This document shows positions 36,359 through 47,379 of a DNA stretch of 64,000 nucleotides, piece by piece (within the stretch, counting starts at the first letter, position 1; each line of letters starts with the position of its first letter). Both the position numbers and the translations under genes were made by a program. Where the stretch lies: contig OZ287701.1 of assembly GCA_965649825.1 (NCBI GenBank), positions 248,001 through 312,000 on the forward strand, written 5' to 3'. A model generated the notes under the pieces. That model saw nothing but the letters and a program-made list of their open reading frames with translations. It was not told where the DNA came from and searched no databases. This stretch comes from Penicillus capitatus (Eukaryota; Chlorophyta).

Positions 36359-37029
36359 TGGTTCGTTTGATCGATGTTTCTTCCAGAAGGGACAGTATGA
36401 GAACGGACGCATCGGATGACCGTGCAAATCGACGAGTTGGAGTTCTACCTTAGCAGCGAAAAGCTGATCTAGTTATGATCGCGTTCTGTCTGTGGACGAC
36501 GGACGATACTTCTTCAGTCTATGTCGTGAAAAGTAACTACTCCATGTAAAGCAACGTGATCCCAGATGCACATGTAACGGATGAATTGCAGATTTTCGTT
36601 TAACTTGCTGTTCAGCGTCTTTCCTGTCAATCATACCACGATTTGATGCAACGGCAGATAAAACACCAATCTAACAGGCAGTTTGGACAGACAGCTATGA
36701 TACCGCAGACATTTGCTCAAATGGCATAGATAGAGACACTAAGGCTTCACAATTGTTGATGGTTTGGCTTGAAATCCTTCGGGTATTCAGAGAAACACAT
36801 CGCTAAGGGGTACGCACGCACGCACGCGACTCGTCTTTTCAATTTGATCTTAGGCATGCCTTACCAGATTAACATTTGTGGGATTTTGAACACGAGGTGG
36901 CGACTCCTGTTTCCATTTCATCATCTTTTCCGAACTGCTCTCGAAACGCTTCTTCATTCAGAATGGCATCCGGAAAGCGCCACTTCTCCGAACCTGATCA
37001 CATCGAATGTCCGATCGATCACAGAACCG
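36359..37029. other. Spacer between convergent TLC and plant-conserved genes
   Basis: 3' flanks of two convergent genes. No gene, RNA or repeat was recognised. Confidence 0.5.
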
Positions 37030-38104
37030 TCAATAAAATGTATGACCGGGGACAGAGGACGCCTCACTCTGCCTCTTGCGAATCGCATCTCGAGTGGCCT
37101 CGTCTAAACGTCCAAGCAATGTTTCGCGTTCTGCCTCAAGATCCGAAATGCGCGCCGCCTTTATACAACACAGTCGACAGGCCATCGCCTTTGAGAGCAT
37201 ACCAGCTGCAGTTCAGCATCTCGTCCATACAGGCGAATATAACAACGGTATATATTGTATGCATTCTCCGTGACGTCATCCTACACGAAGCCCATAGAAA
37301 ACCCGCCGTTCACCGGAGAGACGACTTCATAGTCCACCAGATCGTCACCGAGATCCAGCAACTCCTCATCAATCGCGAGGTATGCCAGCAACGATGCGTT
37401 TCTGCCTTTGTCGTAGAGTTGGAGCAAGATCTCGTGCAAAACCTGGAAGAGCGACGGAATGCCGTTTCCTTATGGTGTTCGATGACACACGCGATAGTCA
37501 AAGCTCTTGCAGCGACTGCACTCGTGTACACATTCGACGGTCAGCGGTTCGTTCCGGTCGGCATCTTTATGCGCAACGACCAGCGATCTGTTGATCTTCT
37601 GCTCGAGCGTCCAATACCGTTCTCCCTATCCAATCACGCCGAGGACGTCGAATGGACGATCGGCGCTTTCGCAGATCACTTGTTTCAGCATCGACTCCAC
37701 AGAGTCGTTCATCAGTCCTTGTTGACGCAGGAACTCTCGAACAGGATCGAGATCTGCACGAACGCGACGCCAGTGCGCACTCTGGCGGCTAGGTGCAGAT
37801 GGACTTGTGCTCTCCTGACGTCCTTCGCGACACGCGACTTCGTTTTGCCGATCCAGTTGGTACAGCATTCCTTCGACGTATGTAAACACATGACAGTATC
37901 GCAAGAATGCCTGCAGCGTCGCTCTGGCGCCTTGGGGATAGCTCTAACGGTTACCTGCGGCAGCTGAAGGCCATAGAGAGGAAAATACGACAGAACAAAG
38001 TCTTCGAGCGTCTGCCGAGCGTTCTTTCTAACACAGCATCGAAACGGAGATAGAGACGTAAGGGGCATTCCATACAGGTCAGCAAAGGAGAGCCGTGCGG
38101 TCAT
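37030..38104 (-). CDS. Plant-conserved protein with DYEDDV motif (function unknown)
   Basis: Six exons join to about 260 aa. The N-terminus MTARLSFADLYGMPLTSLSP is followed by LEDFVLSYFPLYGLQLPQ and FLRYCHVFTYVEGMLYQLDR. After introns come GERYWTLEQKINRSLV, HECSRCKSFDYR, VLHEILLQLYDKGRNASLLA, AIDEELLDLGDDLVDYE, DDVTENAYNIYRCYIRLYGR, and ISDLEAERETLLGRLDEATR. The stop is at 37030. The KSFDYRVL..DDLxDYEDDV..N.YN..R pattern matches, from memory, a conserved protein of land plants and green algae with no assigned activity. The acidic DDLVDYEDDV cluster resembles metal-binding helices of terpenoid-synthase folds, but no enzyme is claimed. Only 16 bp separate its start codon from the stop of the upstream coiled-coil gene. 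Confidence 0.72.
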
Positions 38105-38120
38105 CGATCGAGGAACTCTT

Positions 38121-41100
38121 TTACACAGCGTCGCCTAAGCAGTCGATGACGTCTTTACACAATTCCGCGGCGTTCCATCCATAACGCTCCTCCAATGCCG
38201 ACAGCGCCGCCACTGCACGACCATCCTCTTCCTGCTCGTTTTCGCAGATCCGACGCAGAACCTGTCGCAGCAGAAAGAGACGTCGATATCGGCATTCTGC
38301 CACAGACGTCCTGGCGAGCTCCAATGCCTCCTCGTCCGAAGCGGACACAGACTCAGGGAGATCCTGAAGCTGCTGTTCCAGTGCCTCTGCTTCTTGACAG
38401 GACGTCAGGCGACGCGATTCGAGCTCCGATAGATCAAGCGTGACGGTCTTGATGCGCTCTGCCAGTTGAGCCGCTTCGCTGTACTCCTGAACAGCAAAGC
38501 GCGTCGAGGAGATGCGATGCCTTCCGATGGCAATACCTTCGCGCCCAGAGCGACGCGTTTGGCTCCCATGATCTGCTGCAGCTCGTCTTCCTTCTCCTGC
38601 ACCTGAGCATTCATCGAAGCGAGATCCTCATCCAGCGCCGCTTTGGACGCAACTAGCGTCTCTCTTTGCCGTTTCTTATCGTCCTGTTCCTCCTTGAGCG
38701 ATGAAAATCTGTCCAGCGACGCATCGAATGTCTTCTCCATTGCAGAGAACTGACGTTCCAGGACTGAAACACATTCAGATAGAGGCCCTCATCGAAGAAC
38801 GGCGATGGCGAGATCTCACCGTCGAGAAAACGTGTTGTCTCTTGTGTCTTTGTCAGCGTGTCCACCATCGTTGTCAAAGACGCCTCCAACGATGCATTCT
38901 ACACACATCTGTTCTCGCAGAGATTTTTATCAGGACGTCCGAGCAGACACCTCCGATTGCGTTTTGTCCTCGAAAGCTTTCTTAGCCGATCGGTGCTTCT
39001 CCATTTCGGCCGTTCTCTCGTCCACGTCCCCTTCTGCTGTCTCGAGTTTCTCGACCTCTTTCTGCAAGTCGCTGTCCTCTGGCATCGCATCCTTTATCTT
39101 TTCCAATGCCTCGGCGGCGTTCCCAATCTCCCCTTCCACGATCTCCAATGCAGCCTCTTTCTCCCTGATGGTTGCTTTTAGCGCTTCGATCTCTTGCCGC
39201 AGCGTCTCGCTCTGTCGCGTGCCGTTCTCGAACTGCGTCTTCATTTCATCACGGACGTGTCGGTTATGCTCTTCAACCCTTTTCTTTTCCGCCTCGTGTG
39301 CTGCCCTCTTCGAATCGACGGTCTCCTTAAGCTCCTCCAACGCGCTCTGTTTCTGCCGTACTGTCTCTTCCAGTTGCTCCTCGGTCTGTCACACAACGCA
39401 CACTCACAAGCATACCACAACCTTCGGCCATCACTCGTCGAAGCTTCTCCTGAACCGACTGCGTCTCTTCCTGATGCCGCACTTTGACATCCGACAATTC
39501 TTCAGACGCTTTCGAGAGATGCTCTTCCTGAAAACCACACCGCATTTATCGAACGATGATCTGTCGTCTGTGCACACCATTCTTTTCAAAGAAGCCTGTT
39601 CCTGATGCACCACTGCGATGAGATCGCCGTCGCCATCTGAAGAGATGTGATCCCCTTCGCCGGCCTCATCATCTACGCTCTCCACTTGAATCTGTCTTAG
39701 AAGACGGTCATCGGAATCGTACTGGATGTCCATCGCGACTGCAGTTGTTGTAGGAGTGTCACGAGAACGTGCTTGGAATGCTGCTCGTTGCTCTGCAGCT
39801 CCTGCAGTTTCTCCTTCGCCTCTCGTTGCAGCCGCGCAGCTTTGTCCTCGAGGCTCTCACTCTTCTGTACTTCGGCTTCCTTCTTCACACCATTCGCTGT
39901 CAATGTCTGTGTCACAGATGGTGTCGGGTCCTCTGTCAAGACATCCATATCTCGAGCCTTCTGCGCTGTCGGCTTCGAAGGAACAGAACGCTGCGATGTT
40001 CCCACGTCAAGCTGCAGGACATCTGCTTGAGCCGTCGACGGATTCTTCGGCCCTCTACCCAGTCCAACCTGCATCTTGATCTTCTTCGTCGATCGACCGT
40101 GGGCCACAGGCAATGACGGGGCATCCTTCGATCGCGGCGATGTTTCCGAAACGATCGATTCTGCGTCACATCCATAACACAACTGACATTCTCGCATCGC
40201 AGGAGAGATGCCACACCATTCGATTTTTCTGTTGATGGAGGCACTGCGGTATCCAGAGGAAGGAGTTCGCTGAACATGTCCTCGTCCAAAGGCAATCGCG
40301 TCGATGCTAACACATCAGCCACCGTCAAAGACCCATCTCGTTATCGTTCGAATCCATCACCTGTCGTTTCCTGATCCGATGTCGGAGGCTCAGATGTCAT
40401 CGGCGTCTCCTCTTGGGCCTCGCGTGAACTTAGCAACGTCATTCCGCTAACCGTCCATCGCATCTCACACAGAATCGAGTTGCGGAGGGATTAGACCTGA
40501 AGAGATCGAATTCCATGGGGGCCGGCTCTGGCGGCTGAGGCGTTTCGTTTGGCGTGGGTGTGCACAGGCGCTCCGTCAGAATCTGCAACTGTCGTTGCAC
40601 TTCGTTCGATTGCCTGGAGAACAGCAATGCGATTCACAGCCGCAAGGATGCACAGTCTGTGGTCACTCTTTCCAGACGACCTTTGTCTCGTCCTTCTCTT
40701 CCATACGGTCGACGAATGCTTTGAGTTTGTCCCCTGAGTCACACCTTTAATCTATCATGTCCTCCTCACTGTGTCATGGACCTAATCGGGCGGCTGTGTT
40801 AAGAGCAGACATTCGTTCGGCCATGTCTTGTTGTGCGTTTGCCGCGGTGGCGAAGAGCTTTTCCATCTGAGAAGGACAACGGAGACGTCTGATGCCGGGT
40901 GCAGCAGGGCCGAGACGGACAGCACCTCCGTGATGCATTTTTCGGCGTCCTGTCGCGAAGTGCTGTTTTCGTGATCCCCGCTGGAGCCTTTGGAGAAAAT
41001 CCGACGCAACATGTCCGTTGTACAAAGCGACGAGGCGTCCTGGAGTGCCGGCCAACGCTTGGCAAGCGTGATGTGACAGCTGTCGCGTGACAAGCCAGTC

Positions 41101-41996
41101 CGTGCATGCATCGTATCACCGATCAGCCTCTTCGGCTAAGAACGTGACGTCTTTGACGCATGATCCCACGAAGATGGTATGATTTTGGAGCCATCGATGA
41201 AGGGGAGCAGACACTGTCATCCAAATCGCTCTAGGCTTGACGTGATGTGTTTGTGGAGATAGAGGACGAACATTGCGCGGCCATAGGACATCCAAGATAG
41301 CCATATATCTCAGCTGCCACTTAAAGGCCTTGTCTCGAAGCTGTTTGTCGCTGTTTGTGTGTCTCACTTGTGTGCATTCGAGGTATCAGTTTTGCAGACA
41401 GGTGCTGTGCACACGACATAAGACCTCATCAACCGCGACGCCTTCGTCGACGATGTTGTCGTCGCCAAGCTGACGCCAAATTTCTACGGCGACCGAGGGA
41501 TGGTGCACGCACGCACCAACACAAACCCTTCCGCACTTTAGCCACAACATTTTCTGCGGGAGACAATGGATTGTTGCACGCGGCTTGTGTGGGATAACAA
41601 CGAAGACTGTGGAATATGCAACCAAGGGATGCATCGATGGCCGTGGCTATCGCAGTCAGTGAATGGCGTTTCACAATGTGGCCGTGCCTCGATGATGCCC
41701 CGTAGATTACCTTAAGGACAGGCGTCTCGGCAACGATAGCGCATTCACCGAGAGTGAGCCGATTCTCAGATAGCCAAATTCGCGAGGGCATTGTCAATGC
41801 CAGGAGCAAAATCGCACGACGCTGCACGGCCGAATCGCGAACGGTTAGTCGACGGTCTCGTCGTGCTCCTCGATCGAACCGTCGTCGACTTCGTTGATGG
41901 AGCGGCGGTTTCGGGCGATGGTGATGGCGCCTCGACGTTCCAGGGCATTTCTCGCGCTGAATCGTCGATGTTGCCTCCTTCGGTCCAGGAGAACAC
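38121..41996 (-). CDS. Large coiled-coil protein, N-terminus unresolved
   Basis: Many exons on the minus strand. Supported segments in order are ITEVLSVSALLHPASD, LFATAANAQQDMAERMSAL, LGDKLKAFVDRMEEKDE, SNEVQRQLQILTERL, and a disordered Pro/Glu/Ser/Thr region (PMTSEPPTSDQETT..STKKIKMQ). Then come LEDKAARLQREAKEKLQEL, RQIQVESVDDEAGEGD, heptad-rich EEHLSKASEELSDVKVRHQE, EELKETVDSKRAAHEAEKKR, ALDEDLASMNAQVQEKEDEL, and a helical end SALEERYGWNAAELCKDVID with the stop at 38121. It would act as a scaffold or cytoskeletal/centrosomal-type protein by analogy only. The start at 41996 and the exons between 41100 and 41996 are tentative, and this could be two genes. The junction near 39730 was not solved. 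Confidence 0.6.
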
Positions 41997-42189
41997 GCGT
42001 CACATCAAGGCATCAGTCACCAGAGGGCACCCATCGATCGAGGCAGACCTTCACGAATATCGAACCGCAGGCACCACGAGACCGTCGACCTTCGTGCTCG
42101 AGTCGATCTCTCAGAATTTAGCCTAGCCGAAATAAAACCCTCGGTTGATCAGGCAGACCACCATCATCATGTCCACAGAGAGCGATTCC

Positions 42190-44165
42190 TCATCGACTTT
42201 GCAAAGGCGCTGTCTTCCCGTCCAATTTGCGTCGCACCTCGTGGAGCTTCTCCACCACCGTCGTTCGAAATTCCTCCACGCGTCCTACAGCAATCCCCGC
42301 AGACTTGTCTCTGTTCCCACGCGTCGTGGATACCCACCCATGAGTTCTGTCGTTGTTCTGATGCTTTGCTCGCCAGCCATGTCTAATCTTGTCCACAAGG
42401 CATTGAGACTGACGTCCTTGCGTGGGGAAGGCTTCAGCACATGAATATAGGGTGCATCCCATCGTGATGTGACAAATCGCGGCAACGTGGTCTCGAGTTC
42501 ATCGATGATCTGTGCTTTGCTGCAGAGATTCCACAGCCTCTCATCTGCCATGACCTACACCCCATCGCCCCTTTCCAGGCCATCCACCAGATCTCACTCT
42601 TTCACACTTTTCCATAAGCATCTGTCATGATGGCGATCAAGAGATTGAGCAACATGATGGCCATGATGGACTGATAGATGAGAAAGAAGACAATGGCCGC
42701 CTCTTTGTTCTGGCTCTCGTAGAAGACTTCGAAATGGAAGCCGCCCAACATGAAGGCAAACATCGACACGACAGATCTGTAGACATTCTTGAACGTCTGT
42801 CACATCACAGAGATCCGTACAGATGCGCCACGAAAGGACTGGTATGGGGACCTTGTCTTCATCCTCGCCCTCATCGATCTCGATCACTTCATCTCTGTAC
42901 AGGATGCTGAAGGCGATGCCAAAAGAGAGCATGGTCAAGAAAATGAAGAGCAGAAACCATTTGACATCACCAAGGACGACCTTCAAGGTGTCCACCAACG
43001 ATCCACGCGATGTATCGAACACGCTGCAGATATGGAAGGTCGGTCACACAAGGTGCGTAGCTACCGAGAAGCTACCGTGAGAAGTACTGGATCTTGGCAA
43101 AGAGCAGAATACACTGCGAGGCAAGAATGACGGAGAAGGCGCCACTGTCCACGTACGTTCGGTCGAGATAGAGACTCAGAATGGCCACCTAGTCACATCA
43201 TGTCTCCATGACCGACGACGGCGTGGACAGACCTGGAGCGAATACATCGAAACGTCGATGACATTCCAGAACTGCCGGAACCAGCTTTTGCCGTAAGACC
43301 ACATGGTATTGAGCTCGATGATAAGGAAAGGAGACATGAACGCAACGGAACACGCACAGGAGAGAATCGTCAACTGTCCTCTCCGACCCGAATCCCACAC
43401 CTCTTCCAGATTCAACGTCAAATCTTCATCCTGCACACGGTCCCCGGTATGGCAGGGCGACATGGAGGGCGGAAGGCCTACGACGAAAGCGAAGGCAAAG
43501 ACGATGGTGCTTATGAGCCACAGGAGATAGAGAACAAACTCCGCCACCAGTACTTTCCTGGCCCACTTCGCCCATTTGTAGTAGAGAATGGTTTGCACAG
43601 CTGGGAGAGCGAAAACGGAGAGAGGTGCCGCTTTGGACTGCCATCGAACGAGAATGGGCTGCAAGAGACCGACACCTGGAGGCCCAGCGGCGTGAGACAG
43701 ATTCACAACATGTGCCTCCAATTTCACGCGCTGATTGAATCCTGCTCCACGAGGCCATTCGGTGGTGGCATGAGGTAGAGGAGAATGCACCTGCTGCTCG
43801 TATTTGTTCTCCCTTTGAGCTCCGCGTCCAGGTGTCTTGCAAAACACGTGTCCATTTTCCCTCCCAGTCCACTGGTCGATTCTCCTCCATTCCCATCGTC
43901 AACATCGGTGCCCCTTTGAAGGCACAGACGAGATACTTTTCCTAAAACGGCGGCGCTTCTCAGTGAGCGTCGTTTTTCAAAGCGTATGGGGCTCCACTTC
44001 GATTTCGAATTCGCCGAGCTTCTCGGTGCCAAATCGTTCAATACTGTCCAGGACCTGTTCCGGATCCTGCAGGAGGGACTTGACATCGAGGTCTGCCGAG
44101 CCGAACTGCTCGGCGAGGGAGAGCAGCTCGCGGAACGCTGTCGAACTTCCGCCTTCTTGAGACAT
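42190..44165 (-). CDS. TRP-like ion channel, divergent family member F
   Basis: The start at 44165 gives MSQEGGSSTAFRELLSLAEQ, followed by SIERFGTEKLGEFEIE (equivalent of KKLGSFKMK), then KYLVCAFKGAPMLTMGMEE and KLEAHVVNLSHAAG. S1 is WARKVLVAEFVLYLLWLIST and S2 SVAFMSPFLIIELNTMWSYG. Next are ILASQCILLFAKIQYF and S5 VKWFLLFIFLTMLSFGIAFS. An acidic stretch EVIEIDEGEDEDKVP precedes the pore. The pore loop is SMFAFMLGGFHFEVFYES and S6 IYQSIMAIMLLNLLIAIMTD. The tail SKAQIIDELETTL ends in VEEFRTTVVEKLHEVRRKLD, stop at 42190. Exon-intron structure and domain order equal members B-E, but sequence is much more diverged. It lies outside the array and next to housekeeping genes, so it may be the ancestral copy. 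It is divergent from the BAHD gene with about 70 bp between start codons. Confidence 0.83.
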
Positions 44166-44236
44166 GATACGCGTCGTTCAGCAGTCGCCCCGAACAAACG
44201 CACGCAGTCGTGTGTCCGTCACATCAAACCCCAAAT

Positions 44237-45766
44237 ATGACGCGGTGTCCGATGTGTCGAATTCTCCTCTCCACAACCTCGCGTTTGCCGTTACGGTCTC
44301 GACCCCCTTTGCAAAGACGTATGGCACAGGAGTCCACTTCAGTTTTTCTGCCGTCCGTCGAGACGACGATCGAATTGAGTCCTTTAGACAACTACGTCAC
44401 GACCTTCGCCAGCATTCCATGGACCGTATTTTTTCGCTATGATTTGTCCGGGGAGAAGCTCAAAAGCGCTCTCGAAAAAATCGCCGTCGCGTATCCCGTC
44501 GTCTGCGGACGACTGAAGTCACATGCGGAGAAGAGGTTGGAGATTGTGGTCTCGCCAGATGCCGGATTTAGTTACACGGAGACGCAGAGCGACAAGACGC
44601 TCAAAGAGGCCATCGCCGAAGCACGTGTCACGGAGCAGTCGGCTGCCTTCCCGAGTTTTGCTCAGTTGCCGTTCTTCGCGGCGCAGATGGTGACGCCCAT
44701 GACCATCGATCAAGACGCTCCGCTTCTCATGGTAAAGCTCATCCACTACACCGATGGCGGCTGCAGTTTCGCTACGACCGTGCATCACACCATCGCCGAT
44801 GCTCAACGCCTGTGCGAACTCATGGTCGACATCGCTATCGCCTATCAAGGCAAAGATTTACGCATCGTCGATCACGATCGATCGAGGACGTGGCCAGATC
44901 AGCTCGTCGACAAAGCGCCCGTCGAACTTGATCCCAACGATTTCCCGCGTGTCATCACGACGCCGTACGATGCGGTGAATTTGCCGAGTCATCCCGACGA
45001 GACCTATGCCGTGGAGTCCGTCTATTTCCCTCTGGACGAAGTGATCGCGATGAAGAAGAAGGTCACGGCCGAGGTGACGGAAGTGGAGTTCGTTTCGCAG
45101 ATCGACGTGGTGGCGTCACTGCTCTGGATGGTCCGTTGTGAACTGGCAGCCATGCGTGAGGGCCGCACCGAACCCGTCAAGACCGCCGGCGATCTGAACA
45201 TTTACAACTCGTTCTGCCTCTACTTTGTCGATCTCGTCTCCAAAGAGTCGCCGCTCATTCCGGACAACTTTTTCGGCAATGCTTACTTCGGCACATTGGC
45301 CAATGTCCCAGAGGCGACGTCCGAAGAGGCCAAGGAGAAGGATCTGTTCCAGACACTCGTCGTCGCGGCGACCGCGATGCGGAAGCACGTTTTGATGATG
45401 CAGCAGCCGGCGGCTCAGGTCATGGCATGCATCGAGGTTTACAAGGCACTGTCCCAACCTCCGGCCTATCCTCCCATCATCGCCGGAATCAGCAGCTTCT
45501 ACAAAATGCCGTTTGATCAGATTGATTTCGGCGAGGGTCCGCCGATTCTCAACTACGGTTTGCCTTCCTGTCCCTTTGGAGAAGTCTGGGGAGGCATCTG
45601 TCCCACGAGCAATGGCAAAGGGATCATCGTCAATTACGTTGTCCGCAGCAGAGATAGACAAGCGACCCTGGAATCGGCCGTGCTGAAGGAATTGCTGCCT
45701 GGTTTCATCATGTTCTCTGAACAGAAGCCAGATGACATCGCCAAGCTCATTGGCCTCAGTGATTGA
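44237..45766 (+). CDS. BAHD-type (HXXXD) acyltransferase 1
   Basis: Uninterrupted reading frame of about 509 aa, unusual here because it has no intron. BAHD enzymes move an acyl group from acyl-CoA to an alcohol or amine. The catalytic motif is seen as VHHTIADAQRLCELM (HTIAD, about residue 180), preceded by IAVAYPVVCGRLKS, the typical N-terminal strand. The second family motif DFGWG appears as IDFGEGPPILNYG near residue 425, with Trp replaced by Glu. The conserved NAYFGTL and SQIDVVASLLWM blocks also fit. The start at 44237 yields MTRCPMCRILLSTTSRLPLR, a possible targeting peptide. The ATG at 44321 (MAQESTSVFLPSVETTI) is the alternative and better matches family N-termini. The substrate cannot be predicted. 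A paralogue lies at 63145. Confidence 0.82.
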   Translation: MTRCPMCRILLSTTSRLPLRSRPPLQRRMAQESTSVFLPSVETTIELSPLDNYVTTFASIPWTVFFRYDLSGEKLKSALEKIAVAYPVVCGRLKSHAEKRLEIVVSPDAGFSYTETQSDKTLKEAIAEARVTEQSAAFPSFAQLPFFAAQMVTPMTIDQDAPLLMVKLIHYTDGGCSFATTVHHTIADAQRLCELMVDIAIAYQGKDLRIVDHDRSRTWPDQLVDKAPVELDPNDFPRVITTPYDAVNLPSHPDETYAVESVYFPLDEVIAMKKKVTAEVTEVEFVSQIDVVASLLWMVRCELAAMREGRTEPVKTAGDLNIYNSFCLYFVDLVSKESPLIPDNFFGNAYFGTLANVPEATSEEAKEKDLFQTLVVAATAMRKHVLMMQQPAAQVMACIEVYKALSQPPAYPPIIAGISSFYKMPFDQIDFGEGPPILNYGLPSCPFGEVWGGICPTSNGKGIIVNYVVRSRDRQATLESAVLKELLPGFIMFSEQKPDDIAKLIGLSD

Positions 45767-46244
45767 TTCTTTAGACCCTATACTTAAATTCTTCTGCTAT
45801 TTTTACCTTTGATTTATTGGTGCATTTTTTTGGTCTGTCTTGTACTGCGGCCATTTGTTCCAACCATACAGCCTGACGGTTTGTCAAATTTCCAATTTGT
45901 TCACGACAGACGAAAACGCGAGGCAAAGCGAAGGACTTTGGCAAAGGGCACATGCATCCGTGCTGCTACGACGATGCGAAGTGCGTCGGAAAAATCAAGG
46001 CGGAGTTGACGGATTAGCTGCCTTTTCTCCGACGGATCACAATGAACGGTTGATTCAATGCATCAAGAAAACGACGCGGCCTCCACCACGAACGACGGCC
46101 GTTCAAACGGATCGGCTCCGAGGTATAAGGACCGTCAGAACGCTGAAACTTAAGTCTATTGTTTTCTTGCAGCATTCTTATCGCAGTTACCCCTCTGTCA
46201 CTGAGTTAAAGACTTGAGCTAATATCTCTTCTGAGAGTTAGACG
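45767..46244. other. Spacer upstream of the two-PAN-domain gene
   Basis: Holds the 3' flank of the acyltransferase and the promoter region of the next gene. No clear TATA box or gene was recognised. Confidence 0.45.
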
Positions 46245-47357
46245 ATGCATTCTGGGACGCTATCCGTTCTTTGTCTGCTTGCCCTGGCGGTCGCCGTGGC
46301 GCCCGTCGTCGCGAATTACCTCCCCGAGAAGTGCTACTTCATTCAAGTTCACGATTACTACTCTCCCTACTACACCTACCATGCCTACAAGGACGTTCCG
46401 ACGGGCTACGACTGCGCGAAGTACTGCGCCAATGGTAAGGCCGGATTCGCCTCCTAAGCTCCGTCTAAGCGCGACGATGTTGTAGACTACGAATGTCTGG
46501 CGTACACTTTTGAAAAGGACACGCACAGATGCGCCTTGAAGAACGACTCTAAGGGATGCATGGAGCTGCTTCATGCGGAGACGGGAATTAAGTACATCGG
46601 CAAATACAAGCCAGTGCTCAAGGACAACGACTTGAAGGCCGTCGTGATTTATGTCAAGGACCTTCCATACGAAGACATTTACGGATACCAGCACGGAGAC
46701 AAGTACGGAGACGCATACGGACATGGATATGGAGGCGATTACGTCGCCCATAAACCCCATGGCGGCAGCGTCGTCTCGACGTCGGCAGTTGCTGTTTCAA
46801 ACGGAGGCCTCTCCGTCGCAGAGTCGTACGCCGATAACTATGGCATCAAAACAAAGAACTACGTCTTTGGCAATGGCTACTCCTACAGCAATGCTAAGAA
46901 CCCCTACATCTCCCTCACCGTGGGATTGAAGAAGACAGGAGTGTACTACCCTGGGTATGCGATTGAGTACTACAAGGAGACAAAGCCCATCGCTGTCTGC
47001 AAGACCATCTACGGCAAAGAGGTCTACTTCTACGCTCCTAAGAAAGAGGAACCGAAGTATAACTACGGTTATGATACGCCTTGCCATCTGCAGACGGACA
47101 CAGGCTACTACGGTGCGTCTTCCTTACTGCCCTTTGTCTCGATTTCCTAAGCGATATGTTCTGTAGGCTACACAGGCACCGATCTCATCTCTACCTACAA
47201 GACCATTGAGAAGCCTGTGGCGTGCTGCGACATCTGCAGAAAAACCGCTTCGTGCCTGGCTTGGAATTACGAAAAGTACTCCAAGGATTGCTACTTGATG
47301 AAGCACGTCGTGAAGGCAAAGGCGCACGCCGGTTTCTATAGCGGTACATGCTTGTGA
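46245..47357 (+). CDS. Secreted two-PAN/apple-domain protein with Tyr/Gly-rich linker
   Basis: Three exons, 46245-46434, 46490-47112 and 47167-47357, with phase-1 introns. About 334 aa. Signal peptide MHSGTLSVLCLLALAVAVAP. PAN module 1 is CYFIQVHDYYSPYYTYHAYK, GYDCAKYCAND, then YECLAYTFEKDTHRCALKN. A linker rich in Tyr, Gly, His and Asp follows (IYGYQHGDKYGDAYGHGYG). Then comes a middle region with CKTIYGKEVYFYA. PAN module 2 ends the protein with CCDICRKTASCLAWNYEKYS and DCYLMKHVVKAKAHAGFYSG. Both modules keep the C..C..CxxW/Y..C order. The Tyr/Gly-rich linker resembles cell-wall or adhesive structural proteins, so a role in extracellular matrix or cell covering is inferred. An aataaa signal follows 17 bp after the stop. 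Confidence 0.8.
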
Positions 47358-47373
47358 GCGAAGAGCGTCTAAT

Positions 47374-47379
47374 AATAAA
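47374..47379 (+). terminator. Poly(A) signal of the PAN-domain gene
   Basis: A canonical aataaa hexamer lies 17 bp after the stop codon at 47357. By eye only. Confidence 0.4.

Noticed and set aside
36876-37967. 363-codon plus-strand open frame
   Set aside because: It is antisense to the plant-conserved gene (37030-38104, minus), whose spliced product has a recognisable conserved pattern. The plus-strand reading has none.
38805-39605. 266-codon plus-strand frame rich in Ser/Phe/Cys
   Set aside because: Antisense of coiled-coil coding sequence; Ser/Phe/Leu-rich composition is what antisense of Glu/Lys-rich heptads produces.
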